A stretch of 64,000 nt of DNA from Marivita sp051251565 (lineage in GTDB: Bacteria > Pseudomonadota > Alphaproteobacteria > Rhodobacterales > Rhodobacteraceae). This document shows positions 15,700 through 24,320 of this stretch, piece after piece. The stretch spans positions 124,001 through 188,000 of the forward strand of contig NZ_JBPOFB010000005.1 in assembly GCF_051251565.1 (NCBI RefSeq), written 5' to 3'. Each line of letters begins with the position of its first letter. The stretch's first letter is position 1. The position numbers and the translations under genes were made by a program. The notes beneath the pieces were generated by a model. That model saw only the letters and a list, made by a program, of their open reading frames with translations. It did not search any database and was not told where the DNA came from.

Positions 15700-16145
15700 G
15701 ACGACGCCCCCCATTTCCGTTTCAAGTGATCCACAAGCTGATCGCGCGTCTGACGGTAGGAATTTAACTTTTGTTCCCGCGTTTCACCAATGCCGGTTGG
15801 GTCCATGATCGGCCAGTATTCGACCGTCAGATGATAAAACCGTGTCAGATCCAGCGCGCGCCGCTGCGATGCGGGCGACAGCGCCACCACCAGATCAAAT
15901 CCCGACAACGCCTCACCGGTATCGTCCAATTCATCGAAACTGCGCGACCGGTGACGGCTCATCTCAACGCCGATCTCGTTGCACACGGCAATCGCAAAGC
16001 CGTCGATCTCCAGATCATTCATCACGCCAACGGATTGCACATAGGTTTCAAACCCATAGAGCTTTTTCATGATCCCTTCGGCCATCGGCGACCGAACCGC
16101 ATTGTGATCGCAGCAAAACAAGATCGACTGCGGCAGCCCCCCCAA
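15696..16145 (-). CDS. Low-molecular-weight protein-tyrosine-phosphatase family protein
   Basis: 149 residues. The phosphate loop is CCDHNAVRSP: C12-X5-R18 fits the phosphatase/arsenate-reductase signature, although the usual small residues are replaced by DHNAV. The general-acid loop is WPIMDPTG near residue 117. The start codon is TTG at 16145, because no ATG or GTG lies upstream before the UPF0262 stop six bases away. It could act as a tyrosine phosphatase; the arsenate-reductase cysteines are not evident. Confidence 0.8.
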   Translation of the reverse strand: MGGLPQSILFCCDHNAVRSPMAEGIMKKLYGFETYVQSVGVMNDLEIDGFAIAVCNEIGVEMSRHRSRSFDELDDTGEALSGFDLVVALSPASQRRALDLTRFYHLTVEYWPIMDPTGIGETREQKLNSYRQTRDQLVDHLKRKWGASS

Positions 16146-16150
16146 AACGG

Positions 16151-16630
16151 TCAGCCCCCGAAATGCAGGACACAGACCAGCGTGAACAGACGCCGCGCAG
16201 TGTCATCGTCCACCGTCACCTTGCCCTCAAGCCGCTCTTGCAGAATGCGCGCACCCTCGTTGTGGATGCCGCGCCGGGCCATGTCGATGGTCTCGATCTG
16301 GCTGGGCGGCAGGGTTTTGACCGCGTCGAAATAGGATTTGCAGATTTGGAAGTAATCTTTGACCACCTGCCGGAACGGGGTCAGCGACAGATGAAATTCC
16401 GCCGCCTTTTCATGACTTTCTGTCGTGACATCGAAAACCAGCCGCTTGTCCTTGATCGACAGGCCCACATGATACGGCCCTTGCGGCACGGGTTTTCCAT
16501 CCCGATCAGGAAGCTCAAACGTGTTGTGCTCCATCAGATCAAACATCGCCACGCGGCGTTCCTGTTCGATCTCGGGCGTCGGAGGCGGCAGGTTGCCGTC
16601 ATCCAGTTCGATATGGGCAATACGAGTCAT
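16151..16630 (-). CDS. UPF0262 family protein
   Basis: 159 residues starting at ATG 16630 (MTRIAHIELDDGN). It has the alphaproteobacterial UPF0262 pattern: EIEQERRVAMFDLMEHNTF, YHVGLSIKDKRLVFDV, LTPFRQVVKDYFQICKSYFD, QIETIDMARRGIHNEGA. No biochemical function is known. It precedes the LMW phosphatase by five bases; this pair is conserved in Rhodobacteraceae, often near hisD. A longer open frame upstream reads an out-of-frame shadow of the next gene and is ignored. Confidence 0.9.
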   Translation of the reverse strand: MTRIAHIELDDGNLPPPTPEIEQERRVAMFDLMEHNTFELPDRDGKPVPQGPYHVGLSIKDKRLVFDVTTESHEKAAEFHLSLTPFRQVVKDYFQICKSYFDAVKTLPPSQIETIDMARRGIHNEGARILQERLEGKVTVDDDTARRLFTLVCVLHFGG

Positions 16631-16698
16631 CGTCGGTCTTCCTTGGTCAGCGCCCCTCCCTAGCGCGCGTTCAGATGTCACGCAATCTGACCTTTGGC

Positions 16699-17919
16699 CT
16701 AGCTGCGCGTTTCGTCCGTGTCGGGAATCAGACCATATTTTTCGGCCACCCGCCAGACGTGACGCGGCACCATGTTCTTGATCCGCGCAGGATAGGCGCG
16801 GCGCAGGTGCAAAATAGTCTCGATCGCCTTCATCTCGACACGCGTGCGGGCAAACTCCAACCCCCGAGGGCCGGTGCGCGGCTGCAACCACGCAACAATC
16901 GGGCGCACCCAATCGGGCATCCGCCGCAGCGGCAATCCTCCCGCCGCGCGTTCGGTGTTGGCCATGAACCCCTTTACAGCTGCCGAGCGCTTGCCCTTGT
17001 CGGTCAAAGCCGAGGTCACCACCCGGTCGCCCAACCGGTCCAGCACCGCCGCGCCGCGCGCGTTGCGCACGATCACCCACTGATCGCCATCGCCGCCCAT
17101 ATAGCCAACGGTGATATCCGCCAGCCGGTTGGTGTAATCCACACAGGTCTTGCAAGTCATCGGAAAGAAATCCGCCGGCAGATCGGAAATCGGCAGCTTG
17201 AGAAACGGCACAAAACGCGGCTTGCGCCCATCATCGAACCGCAGTTCAACCCGGTAGTCGGCGCGGAACTCCAGATAGGACACCGTCTCGGGCTTTTCGT
17301 CCAGCAGAGCCAGAAACCCGTGAAAATTCTCGGTTGTGGTGTTGTCTGAACAGGGCGTGCCGATCACCGTGATCTCGTCAAATCCCAGCTCTGCCTCCAG
17401 CGCGCGCAGCGCATAGACCTGACACGGAATGCCCACAACCGCGATACGCCGATGCCCGGCGTCCCGCGCGGGTTCCAGCAACGCCAGCAAAGGCCCAAAC
17501 CCCATGCGCATGCCACGGCACTGCGCCATCTGGTCCGCCTCGGTCACGATCACCGGCAGTGGCTTCCAGCGATCCTGCGGGTCCGGCGCGGTCGCCAGCA
17601 CCGCATCAACGGCACCTGCGCGCAACAGCTCTGCTGCCAATCCAGTGGTCAGCCCGGTCCATTGCGCCCCCTCTGCCGGAGGGTCCAGCCGCGCGCGGTA
17701 CATCGCATGGGTCACCCCGAAAAACGCTTCATCCCCGTCCCCGGCAACGCGGCCATGCACCGAGGTCTCAAGGCTGTCGTAATCCGGCTGAATGAACTGA
17801 CAAGCCCGTCCACAGGCGCGGCCATCGCCCATACGCGACACACCGCAATCGGTACAAAGCCCCGTACGCGGCGCGCCGCCGATCTCTGGCACCGTCAGGC
17901 CAATGCGACCACCCTCCAT
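16699..17919 (-). CDS. FrhB/coenzyme F420 hydrogenase beta-subunit family iron-sulfur protein
   Basis: 406 residues from ATG 17919. An N-terminal cysteine cluster (CTDCGVSRMGDGRACGRACQ) precedes the FrhB N and C domains (IAVVGIPCQVYALRALE, VIGTPCSDNTTTENF), and a second cluster, TCKTCVDYTNRLADITVGYM, is seen near residue 270. The layout fits a flavin and [4Fe-4S] oxidoreductase. Relatives include F420-dependent enzymes and the BciB 8-vinyl reductase of bacteriochlorophyll synthesis. No photosynthesis or F420 gene is nearby, so the substrate is open. It follows mraY on the same strand after a 207-base gap. Confidence 0.8.
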   Translation of the reverse strand: MEGGRIGLTVPEIGGAPRTGLCTDCGVSRMGDGRACGRACQFIQPDYDSLETSVHGRVAGDGDEAFFGVTHAMYRARLDPPAEGAQWTGLTTGLAAELLRAGAVDAVLATAPDPQDRWKPLPVIVTEADQMAQCRGMRMGFGPLLALLEPARDAGHRRIAVVGIPCQVYALRALEAELGFDEITVIGTPCSDNTTTENFHGFLALLDEKPETVSYLEFRADYRVELRFDDGRKPRFVPFLKLPISDLPADFFPMTCKTCVDYTNRLADITVGYMGGDGDQWVIVRNARGAAVLDRLGDRVVTSALTDKGKRSAAVKGFMANTERAAGGLPLRRMPDWVRPIVAWLQPRTGPRGLEFARTRVEMKAIETILHLRRAYPARIKNMVPRHVWRVAEKYGLIPDTDETRS

Positions 17920-18126
17920 GTCCGACTCCACTTTCTGCAATCTGTCAGGTTTAGTTGACACATTTCGAAAGAGCGAGTCCACATGTCTTCTTTTTCCCAT
18001 TCCGCGAAAGCCACAGATCGCAAAAGCACAGCACCGGGCAAAGGCGTCAGGACGAGTTACCGAGCGCGCACGTCAAGTGCGCTCATTCATTCTAAAAACC
18101 GCAAGCGGGATTGCAGGTTGCGCGCC

Positions 18127-19209
18127 TCAGCGCACCTTCAACGTCGCCAACCCGATCAGCGCAAGGATCAACGAAATGATCCAGAACCGGATCACGATCT
18201 GTGGCTCGGCCCAGCCCTTTTTCTCATAATGGTGATGGATCGGTGCCATCAGAAAGACCCGCTTGCCCGTACGCTTGAAATACAGCACCTGAATGATCAC
18301 CGACAACGCCTCGATCACGAACAGACCGCCAACAATCGCCAGCACAATCTCGTGCTTGGTGGCCACGGCAATCGCGCCCAACGCGCCCCCCAAAGCCAGC
18401 GATCCGGTGTCCCCCATGAACACCGCAGCGGGCGGCGCATTGTACCACAGAAAGCCCAGACCGCCGCCGAAGATACCCGCGGTAAAGATCAGGATCTCAC
18501 CCGTTCCCGGCACGTAATGCACGTCCAGATAGTCGGTAAAATCGACACGCCCTACAGCATAGGCAATCACGCCCAACGTGCCCGCAGCGATCATCACCGG
18601 CATGATCGCCAAACCGTCAAGCCCGTCTGTCAGGTTCACCGCGTTGGCTGCACCGACGATGACAATCACCGCAAAGGGCACAAACAGATAGCCAAGATTC
18701 AACAGCGTGTCCTTGAACACCGGGAACGCCAATTGGTTGGTCAGGTCTTCGGGATGATATTGCGCAGCCCAGTACCCGGCAATTGCGGCAATCAAAAAAC
18801 CCAGCAACAACCGTATCTTGCCAGACACACCTGCGGTGTTTTGCTTTTTCACCTTGGCGTAATCATCGGCAAATCCGATCAGCGCAAAGCTCATGGTGAC
18901 AAACAGCACCATCCAGATGAACGGATTGTCCAGCCGCGCCCAAAGCAGCGTCGAGGTCAGCAGCGCACCGACAATCAACAATCCGCCCATGGTTGGCGTT
19001 CCAGCCTTGGCAAAATGCCCCTCTGGCCCGTCTGCACGGATCGGCTGGCCCTTGCCCTGACGCTTGCGCAGCACGTTGATCAGCGGTCGCCCAAAGAAAA
19101 ATCCGAACAACAGCGCGGTCAGGAACGCGCCACCCGCGCGAAAGGTGATATACCGAAAGAGGTTAAAGAAATCGCCCCCATCCGACAGCGCGGTCAACCA
19201 ATACAACAT
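18127..19209 (-). CDS. mraY: Phospho-N-acetylmuramoyl-pentapeptide transferase
   Basis: Makes lipid I from UDP-MurNAc-pentapeptide and undecaprenyl phosphate at the inner membrane. 360 residues with about ten membrane helices and all family signatures: TPTMGGLLIVGA, the aspartate pair in IGFADDYAKVKK, NAVNLTDGLDGLA, GDTGSLALGG, and the HHH motif in APIHHHYEKKGW. It is the last dcw gene here. murD, ftsW and murG, which normally follow, are not in this window. Confidence 0.98.
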   Translation of the reverse strand: MLYWLTALSDGGDFFNLFRYITFRAGGAFLTALLFGFFFGRPLINVLRKRQGKGQPIRADGPEGHFAKAGTPTMGGLLIVGALLTSTLLWARLDNPFIWMVLFVTMSFALIGFADDYAKVKKQNTAGVSGKIRLLLGFLIAAIAGYWAAQYHPEDLTNQLAFPVFKDTLLNLGYLFVPFAVIVIVGAANAVNLTDGLDGLAIMPVMIAAGTLGVIAYAVGRVDFTDYLDVHYVPGTGEILIFTAGIFGGGLGFLWYNAPPAAVFMGDTGSLALGGALGAIAVATKHEIVLAIVGGLFVIEALSVIIQVLYFKRTGKRVFLMAPIHHHYEKKGWAEPQIVIRFWIISLILALIGLATLKVR

Positions 19210-19216
19210 AAAATCT

Positions 19217-20659
19217 TTATCCTTCCGCGTCGTCGCGCGCGTCGCCTTGGCTCATATTGCGAATGGCGTCAACCACGCGGGCCAGCCGCATCGACAGCGA
19301 TCCCTTGACCATCACCACGTCGCCGGCATCCAACTGGCGCGGCAATCGCGCGGCCATGTCGTCTGCGGTGTCAAACCACATGCCACGCTGCGCGTCGGGC
19401 AGTGCTTCGAACAGATGGCGCATCAATGGACCCACACAATGCACCTTGTCGAGCGTCTTGGTCGCGTCCAGATCGGCCAAAGCGGCGTGCAGCTCTGGCC
19501 CCGTTGGCCCCAATTCTTTCATGTCGCCCAGCACGGCAATCCGCCGCCCCCGGCTGACCCGACCCACATCGTTCTGCACCGGCGCGGCGGCCAGAACCGC
19601 CAGGGATGCCGCAACAGACGCAGGGTTCGCGTTATACGCATCGTCAAACAGCGCCAGTGTCACGCTGGGATCAGCCTCGTCCAGCGGAATGGACACATGC
19701 GCGCCGCGCCCGGCCCCCGGATGCCACCGGCCCATCGCCGCCAGGGACAGTGCCCGGTCCAGTTCCAGCACCTCGCACACCGCCAGAACAGCAGCACCGT
19801 TGATAACGAAATGCCGTCCCGGCGCATCGATCTTGTAGAGCAGCGTACCACCCGCGATCTCGGCTTCTGCCACGCTGTGCCCGCCGCTTTCGCGCACCGA
19901 GGTGACGCGCATGTCGCGGCCTGCGGTTTCGCCAAAAGACACGCTCACCCCGGCCATCTCTTCCGCCCGCGCCTGCAAGATACCGCTGGTGGGCAGATCC
20001 CCGTTCCAGATCGCCACGCCTCCCGGTTCCAGCCCGTCAAAGATCGACGCCTTTTCATGCGCGATCCCGTCGATGCTCTCGAACGCCTCAAGATGCGCCG
20101 GGGCGACGATGGTCACCAATGCCACATGCGGATGGGCAAGACGGCTGAGCGGGGCGATTTCACCGGGATGGTTCATGCCAATCTCGATGACCGCGAAATC
20201 CGTCTGCGCTGGCATCCGCGCGAGCGTCAATGGCACGCCCCAATGGTTGTTATAGCTGGCCTCTGCGGCATGTACCCGGCCATGGGCGCCCAGAACCGTC
20301 CGTAGCATTTCCTTGGTCGAGGTTTTGCCAACCGACCCGGTGACGCCCACAACCTTGGCCGCTGTGCGCGCCCGCGACGCCCGGCCCAAGGCCTCCAGCC
20401 CGGTTTGCACATCCTCCACGATCAAAAGCGGCGCATCTGGCCCGACACCTTCGGGCACATGACTGACCAAAGCCGCCGCCGCCCCCTGTTCCAGGGCCTG
20501 AGTCACGAAATCATGACCGTCCCGCGCCGCCTTGAGCGCGACAAACAAATCGCCGGGTTGCAACGTGCGGGTGTCAATCGACACACCGTTCGCCACCCAT
20601 TCTCCGGTCACGCGCCCCCCCGTGGCCGCTGCCGCCTCTGCGCTTGTCCAAAGGGTCAT
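19217..20659 (-). CDS. murF: UDP-N-acetylmuramoyl-tripeptide--D-alanyl-D-alanine ligase
   Basis: Adds D-Ala-D-Ala to the muramyl tripeptide, using ATP. 480 residues: an N-terminal substrate domain (VSIDTRTLQPGDLFVALKA), a central ATPase domain with P-loop GVTGSVGKTSTKEML and FAVIEIGMNHPGEI, and a C-terminal ligase domain (DDAYNANPASVAASLAVLA, VLGDMKELG). The start overlaps the murE stop by four bases; mraY follows after seven bases. Confidence 0.97.
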   Translation of the reverse strand: MTLWTSAEAAAATGGRVTGEWVANGVSIDTRTLQPGDLFVALKAARDGHDFVTQALEQGAAAALVSHVPEGVGPDAPLLIVEDVQTGLEALGRASRARTAAKVVGVTGSVGKTSTKEMLRTVLGAHGRVHAAEASYNNHWGVPLTLARMPAQTDFAVIEIGMNHPGEIAPLSRLAHPHVALVTIVAPAHLEAFESIDGIAHEKASIFDGLEPGGVAIWNGDLPTSGILQARAEEMAGVSVSFGETAGRDMRVTSVRESGGHSVAEAEIAGGTLLYKIDAPGRHFVINGAAVLAVCEVLELDRALSLAAMGRWHPGAGRGAHVSIPLDEADPSVTLALFDDAYNANPASVAASLAVLAAAPVQNDVGRVSRGRRIAVLGDMKELGPTGPELHAALADLDATKTLDKVHCVGPLMRHLFEALPDAQRGMWFDTADDMAARLPRQLDAGDVVMVKGSLSMRLARVVDAIRNMSQGDARDDAEG

Positions 20660-22140
20660 GCCAGTTTCCCGTCCAAAGCCGCCACCGCAACGCTGGCCTG
20701 CTCAACATCGTCAAACGGATAAACCGCGTCACCAACGATCTGCCCGGTCTCGTGCCCCTTGCCGCAGATAAGAAGCGCGTCACCAGGCCCCACTGCATCC
20801 ACGCCGCGCAGGATCGCCTCGGCGCGGTCACCCACATCTGTCGCCTCGGGTGCGCCCTCCAGAACGGCGGCCCTGATCAGGGCGGGATCTTCGCTGCGCG
20901 GGTTGTCATCGGTGACAATAACCAGATCGGCAAATTCTGCCGCCGCCGCCCCCATCAAGGGCCGCTTGCCGGGGTCACGGTCGCCGCCAGCCCCGATGAT
21001 CGCCACAAGCCGCCCCATCACATGCGGACGGATCGCCTGACAGACGGTCGCCACCGCATCGGGCGTATGGGCGTAATCCACATAGACCGCTGCACCATTG
21101 TCGCGCGTGGCCGCCAGTTGCATCCGGCCCCGCACTGTCTCAAGCTCGGGCAGCACCGCGAACACCCGGTCGGGCGCGGCCCCGCTGGCAATCACAAGCC
21201 CGGCCGCCACCATCACGTTTTCGGCCTGAAACCCACCAACAAGGTTCAGGCGGGTCTGGAACGTCTCACCGCCGAACTTGATCCGCACATCCTGCCCCGT
21301 GGCATCGAAACGCTGCGCCAAAAGCGCCATATCCGCCCCGTCGCCTTTGCCGACAGTCATGATCTCTTGCCCGCGCGCCCGCGCAATGGACAGCATGTCG
21401 ATCCCACGCGCGTCATCAATGTTGATCACCGCGATCGCGTCTTCCGGCAGCACGCGCGCAAACAACGCCGCTTTGGCGTCAAAATACGCCTCAAAGCTTT
21501 CATGGTAATCCAGATGGTCCTGCGTGAAGTTGGTAAAGCCCGCCGCGCGCAGGTTCACCCCGTCCAGACGCCGCTGCGACAGCCCGTGCGACGATGCCTC
21601 CATCGCGGCATGGTCAATCCCTGCGTCGACTGCACCGGCAAGCGCACGATGCAGGGTGATCGGCTCTGGCGTGGTATGGGCAAGCGGCAACTGCCAATCG
21701 CCCTCAACCCCGGTGGTGCCCAGATTGATCGCCGGATGGCCCAGCAATTGCCAGATGCGCCGCACAAAGCTCGCAACGCTGGTTTTGCCATTGGTGCCGG
21801 TCACGGCCACAACTGTATCGGGTTGCTTTTCGAACCAAAGCGCCGATGTGAACGCCAAAGTCTGACGCGGATCAGCAGCAATGACGACAGCGGCGTTGGA
21901 CGCGGCCAGCGCGTCTTTGGCAATCTCAGCGCCGTCCATATCCGTCAGGATGGCCGCAGCCCCCATGCGCAAGGCATATTGGATAAATTCGCCACCATGC
22001 ACCCGCGTGCCGGGCAAAGCTGCAAAAAGATAGCCCTCTTTGACGTCGCGGCTGTCCACGGCAAGCCCGGTGACAATCGCATCCGCACCGCCACGTGCCG
22101 TCAGACCCAGATCGGTCAGGCTTTTGCCGACTGCCCCCAT
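20656..22140 (-). CDS. murE: UDP-MurNAc-L-Ala-D-Glu:meso-diaminopimelate ligase
   Basis: Adds the third stem-peptide residue. 494 residues. The P-loop is VTGTNGKTSVASFV, and EASSHGLSQRRLDGVNLRA lies in the central domain. The DNPR motif (VTDDNPRSEDP) near residue 405 is the marker of meso-DAP rather than lysine specificity, as expected in a Gram-negative. It is 42 bases downstream of the ftsI-type gene and overlaps murF. Confidence 0.97.
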   Translation of the reverse strand: MGAVGKSLTDLGLTARGGADAIVTGLAVDSRDVKEGYLFAALPGTRVHGGEFIQYALRMGAAAILTDMDGAEIAKDALAASNAAVVIAADPRQTLAFTSALWFEKQPDTVVAVTGTNGKTSVASFVRRIWQLLGHPAINLGTTGVEGDWQLPLAHTTPEPITLHRALAGAVDAGIDHAAMEASSHGLSQRRLDGVNLRAAGFTNFTQDHLDYHESFEAYFDAKAALFARVLPEDAIAVINIDDARGIDMLSIARARGQEIMTVGKGDGADMALLAQRFDATGQDVRIKFGGETFQTRLNLVGGFQAENVMVAAGLVIASGAAPDRVFAVLPELETVRGRMQLAATRDNGAAVYVDYAHTPDAVATVCQAIRPHVMGRLVAIIGAGGDRDPGKRPLMGAAAAEFADLVIVTDDNPRSEDPALIRAAVLEGAPEATDVGDRAEAILRGVDAVGPGDALLICGKGHETGQIVGDAVYPFDDVEQASVAVAALDGKLA

Positions 22141-22182
22141 GACGCACCCCCTGTATTTCGTTCTCGCTCAGGGCGCAGGCCC

Positions 22183-23970
22183 TCAGTTCGAGGCGTTGAT
22201 GATCCCACCCAAATGCCGCGTTTCGACCTCGGGGCGCAAGCCCAGAAGCGGCGCAACCCGGCGGATCATTTCAGCCGCCACCGGAACAGCGGTCCAGCCC
22301 GCGGTGCGGCGCGGCTTGGTGCCACTGGTCTCGACAGGTTCATCCAGCGTGACGATCAGCACATATTTTGGGTCGTTGATCGGAAACACCGACGCAAACG
22401 TGTTGATGACCTTGTCCTCGTAATACCCGCCACCGCGCGCCTTTGGCTTGTCTGCGGTGCCGGTCTTGCCGCCGACGAAATAGCCCGGCACCTCGCCAAA
22501 GCTCGCAGTGCCTTCGGTCACAACTTTGCGCAACATATCAAGAGATTGCCGTGCGGTCTGTTCCGACATCACACGCGCACCAAGCCGCGGCCCGTCCTGT
22601 TTCAACAGCGTCGGCTCTACCTTGAACCCACCATTGGCCAGCGCCGCATACCCCGCCGCCAGGTGCAGCGGGCTTGTGGACAGACCGTGCCCGTAGGAGA
22701 TCGTCACGCTCGACAATTCGGTCCAGCGTTTGGGCAGCAACGGCTTGCCACCTTCGGCCTCGACGATCTCAAGCGGGGTTGAGTCGAAAAACCCAAGGCT
22801 CTTGAGGAACTCTTGCTGCCGGGTCGCACCAATCGCCAGCGCCAACCGGCCCGTACCGCGGTTCGAGCTATGAACAATGATGTCCGACACCGACAAAGGC
22901 CCGTAATTCTTGTTGCCAAACTCACCAATGCGGAAGCCGCCAACCCTCATTGGGCCGGACGTGTCGATAATCGTCTCAGGGGTGACCATCCCCAGTTCAA
23001 GCGCTTGGGCCGAGGTGAAAACCTTGAACGTCGATCCAAGCTCATACACCCCCTGAACCGCGCGGTTGAACAGCGGGCTGTCCGCCGCCTCGCCTTCGGT
23101 CAAAGGACGCGGGCGATCATTGGGATCGAAATCCGGCAGCGACACGATCGAGATGACCTCGCCGGTGTGCACATCCATCAAAACGCTGGCGGCCCCCTTG
23201 GCGTTCATCAGGTTCATGCCACCCAAAAGCACGCGCTCTGACGCTGCCTGAATGGTCAGATCCAGCGCCAATTCGAACGGTGCCCCGTCGCGGGCAGGAT
23301 CGCGCAAGGCAGCATCGAAGTATTTCTCAATCCCGGCCGTCCCGATCACCTCGGCAGAATGCACTCCTTCGCGGCCAAAGCTGGCCCCCCCGAGCACATG
23401 CGACGCCAAGGCCCCGTTGGGGTAAAGCCGCATTTCACGCGGACCAAAAAGCAGGCCCGGCTCACCGATGTCATGGACCTTTTGCTTCTGCTCTGGGCTC
23501 AATTTCTTGCGCACCCACATGAACTTACGCTTGCCAGTGAAATCTTTGAGCAAACGTTCTTCGGTAAGCTCTGGAAATATCTTGACCAATTCTTGTGCCG
23601 TGCGGGTCGGATCAATCATCTGCTGCGGATGCGCGTAAAGCGAAAAGGTCTCCATGTTGGTCGCAAGAATACGCCCGTGACGGTCGACGATATCGGCGCG
23701 GCTGGCAATGATCGATGCGCCGGTTGACTGCGCGCGTGGCTCTTCCGGCTCGGATGCGGCCAGCGTGCCCATGCGTGCGCCCACCACGCCAAAGGCGCAA
23801 AAGAACATCACCGCCATGACCAAAAGCCGCCCCTCGGCGCGCGACCGTGCTTTGTCGCGCGTCTGCTCATGGCGAATACGCAGGTTCTCGCGCTCGATCG
23901 CGTCGGGATTTTCCCCCTTGCGGCGGGCATCCAAGACACGCGCCAACGGGCGCAGCGGCGTGCGTATCAT
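22183..23970 (-). CDS. ftsI: Peptidoglycan D,D-transpeptidase FtsI (PBP3)
   Basis: Division-specific class B penicillin-binding protein. 595 residues: a cytoplasmic tail, one membrane anchor (about residues 48-68, LLVMAVMFFCAFGVVGARMG), a dimerisation domain, and a transpeptidase domain with the three active-site motifs STFK (ELGSTFKVFTS), SSN (VHSSNRGTG) and KTG (GGKTGTADKP). It overlaps ftsL by four bases upstream and lies within the dcw cluster, as in most proteobacteria. Confidence 0.97.
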   Translation of the reverse strand: MIRTPLRPLARVLDARRKGENPDAIERENLRIRHEQTRDKARSRAEGRLLVMAVMFFCAFGVVGARMGTLAASEPEEPRAQSTGASIIASRADIVDRHGRILATNMETFSLYAHPQQMIDPTRTAQELVKIFPELTEERLLKDFTGKRKFMWVRKKLSPEQKQKVHDIGEPGLLFGPREMRLYPNGALASHVLGGASFGREGVHSAEVIGTAGIEKYFDAALRDPARDGAPFELALDLTIQAASERVLLGGMNLMNAKGAASVLMDVHTGEVISIVSLPDFDPNDRPRPLTEGEAADSPLFNRAVQGVYELGSTFKVFTSAQALELGMVTPETIIDTSGPMRVGGFRIGEFGNKNYGPLSVSDIIVHSSNRGTGRLALAIGATRQQEFLKSLGFFDSTPLEIVEAEGGKPLLPKRWTELSSVTISYGHGLSTSPLHLAAGYAALANGGFKVEPTLLKQDGPRLGARVMSEQTARQSLDMLRKVVTEGTASFGEVPGYFVGGKTGTADKPKARGGGYYEDKVINTFASVFPINDPKYVLIVTLDEPVETSGTKPRRTAGWTAVPVAAEMIRRVAPLLGLRPEVETRHLGGIINASN

Positions 23971-24320
23971 GGCTCTTGCTCCTCTGCACCGGCACTGGAA
24001 ATCTCGATTGGCTCTGTGATCGGCAATTCGGGAGGTTGCGGATAAGCAATCTGATCGACCCGCCCGAACTGTTCGGGGTCAAGCGGCATCAGCCCCAAAC
24101 GTTCAAAATTGACCTCCGCCAGATCGCGCAACCTGTCAGGCCGGTTCAGAAACGCCCATTCCGCCTTCAGGACCGCCAACCGCGCCCGCGCCTCGGCAAT
24201 CTCGGCGCGCACAGATTGCGCGTCCCCCAAAGCGGCCTGCGTTTTGTAATTCTCGTGATATGCCCAGAACGCTGCGCCGATGACGGTTAGAAACGTCAGG
24301 ACATAAAGCAGGGAACGCAT
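23967..24320 (-). CDS. ftsL: Cell division protein FtsL-like
   Basis: 117 residues: one N-terminal membrane helix (LYVLTFLTVIGAAFWAY), then a periplasmic heptad-rich coiled coil (AEIAEARARLAVLKAEWAFL) and the pattern NRPDRLRDLAEVNFERLGLM typical of alphaproteobacterial FtsL. Its place between rsmH and ftsI supports the call, since sequence conservation is low. ATG 24320 overlaps the rsmH stop by one base (TGATG); a GTG one codon earlier is also possible. Confidence 0.88.
   Translation of the reverse strand: MRSLLYVLTFLTVIGAAFWAYHENYKTQAALGDAQSVRAEIAEARARLAVLKAEWAFLNRPDRLRDLAEVNFERLGLMPLDPEQFGRVDQIAYPQPPELPITEPIEISSAGAEEQEP

Noticed and set aside
16631..17155. Upstream extension of the UPF0262 frame
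   Set aside because: It reads the FrhB gene out of frame (many Trp, Arg and Gly). The UPF0262 family starts at 16630.
18094..18117. Terminator after mraY
   Set aside because: On the minus strand CCGC-TT-GCGG with a T run has only a two-base loop (or a 3-bp stem with a tetraloop), too weak to call.
20644..22782. Very long plus-strand open frame (over 700 codons) opposite murE and ftsI
   Set aside because: It is the antisense of high-GC coding sequence, rich in Arg, His and Gln, with no recognisable domain. The minus-strand genes are certain.
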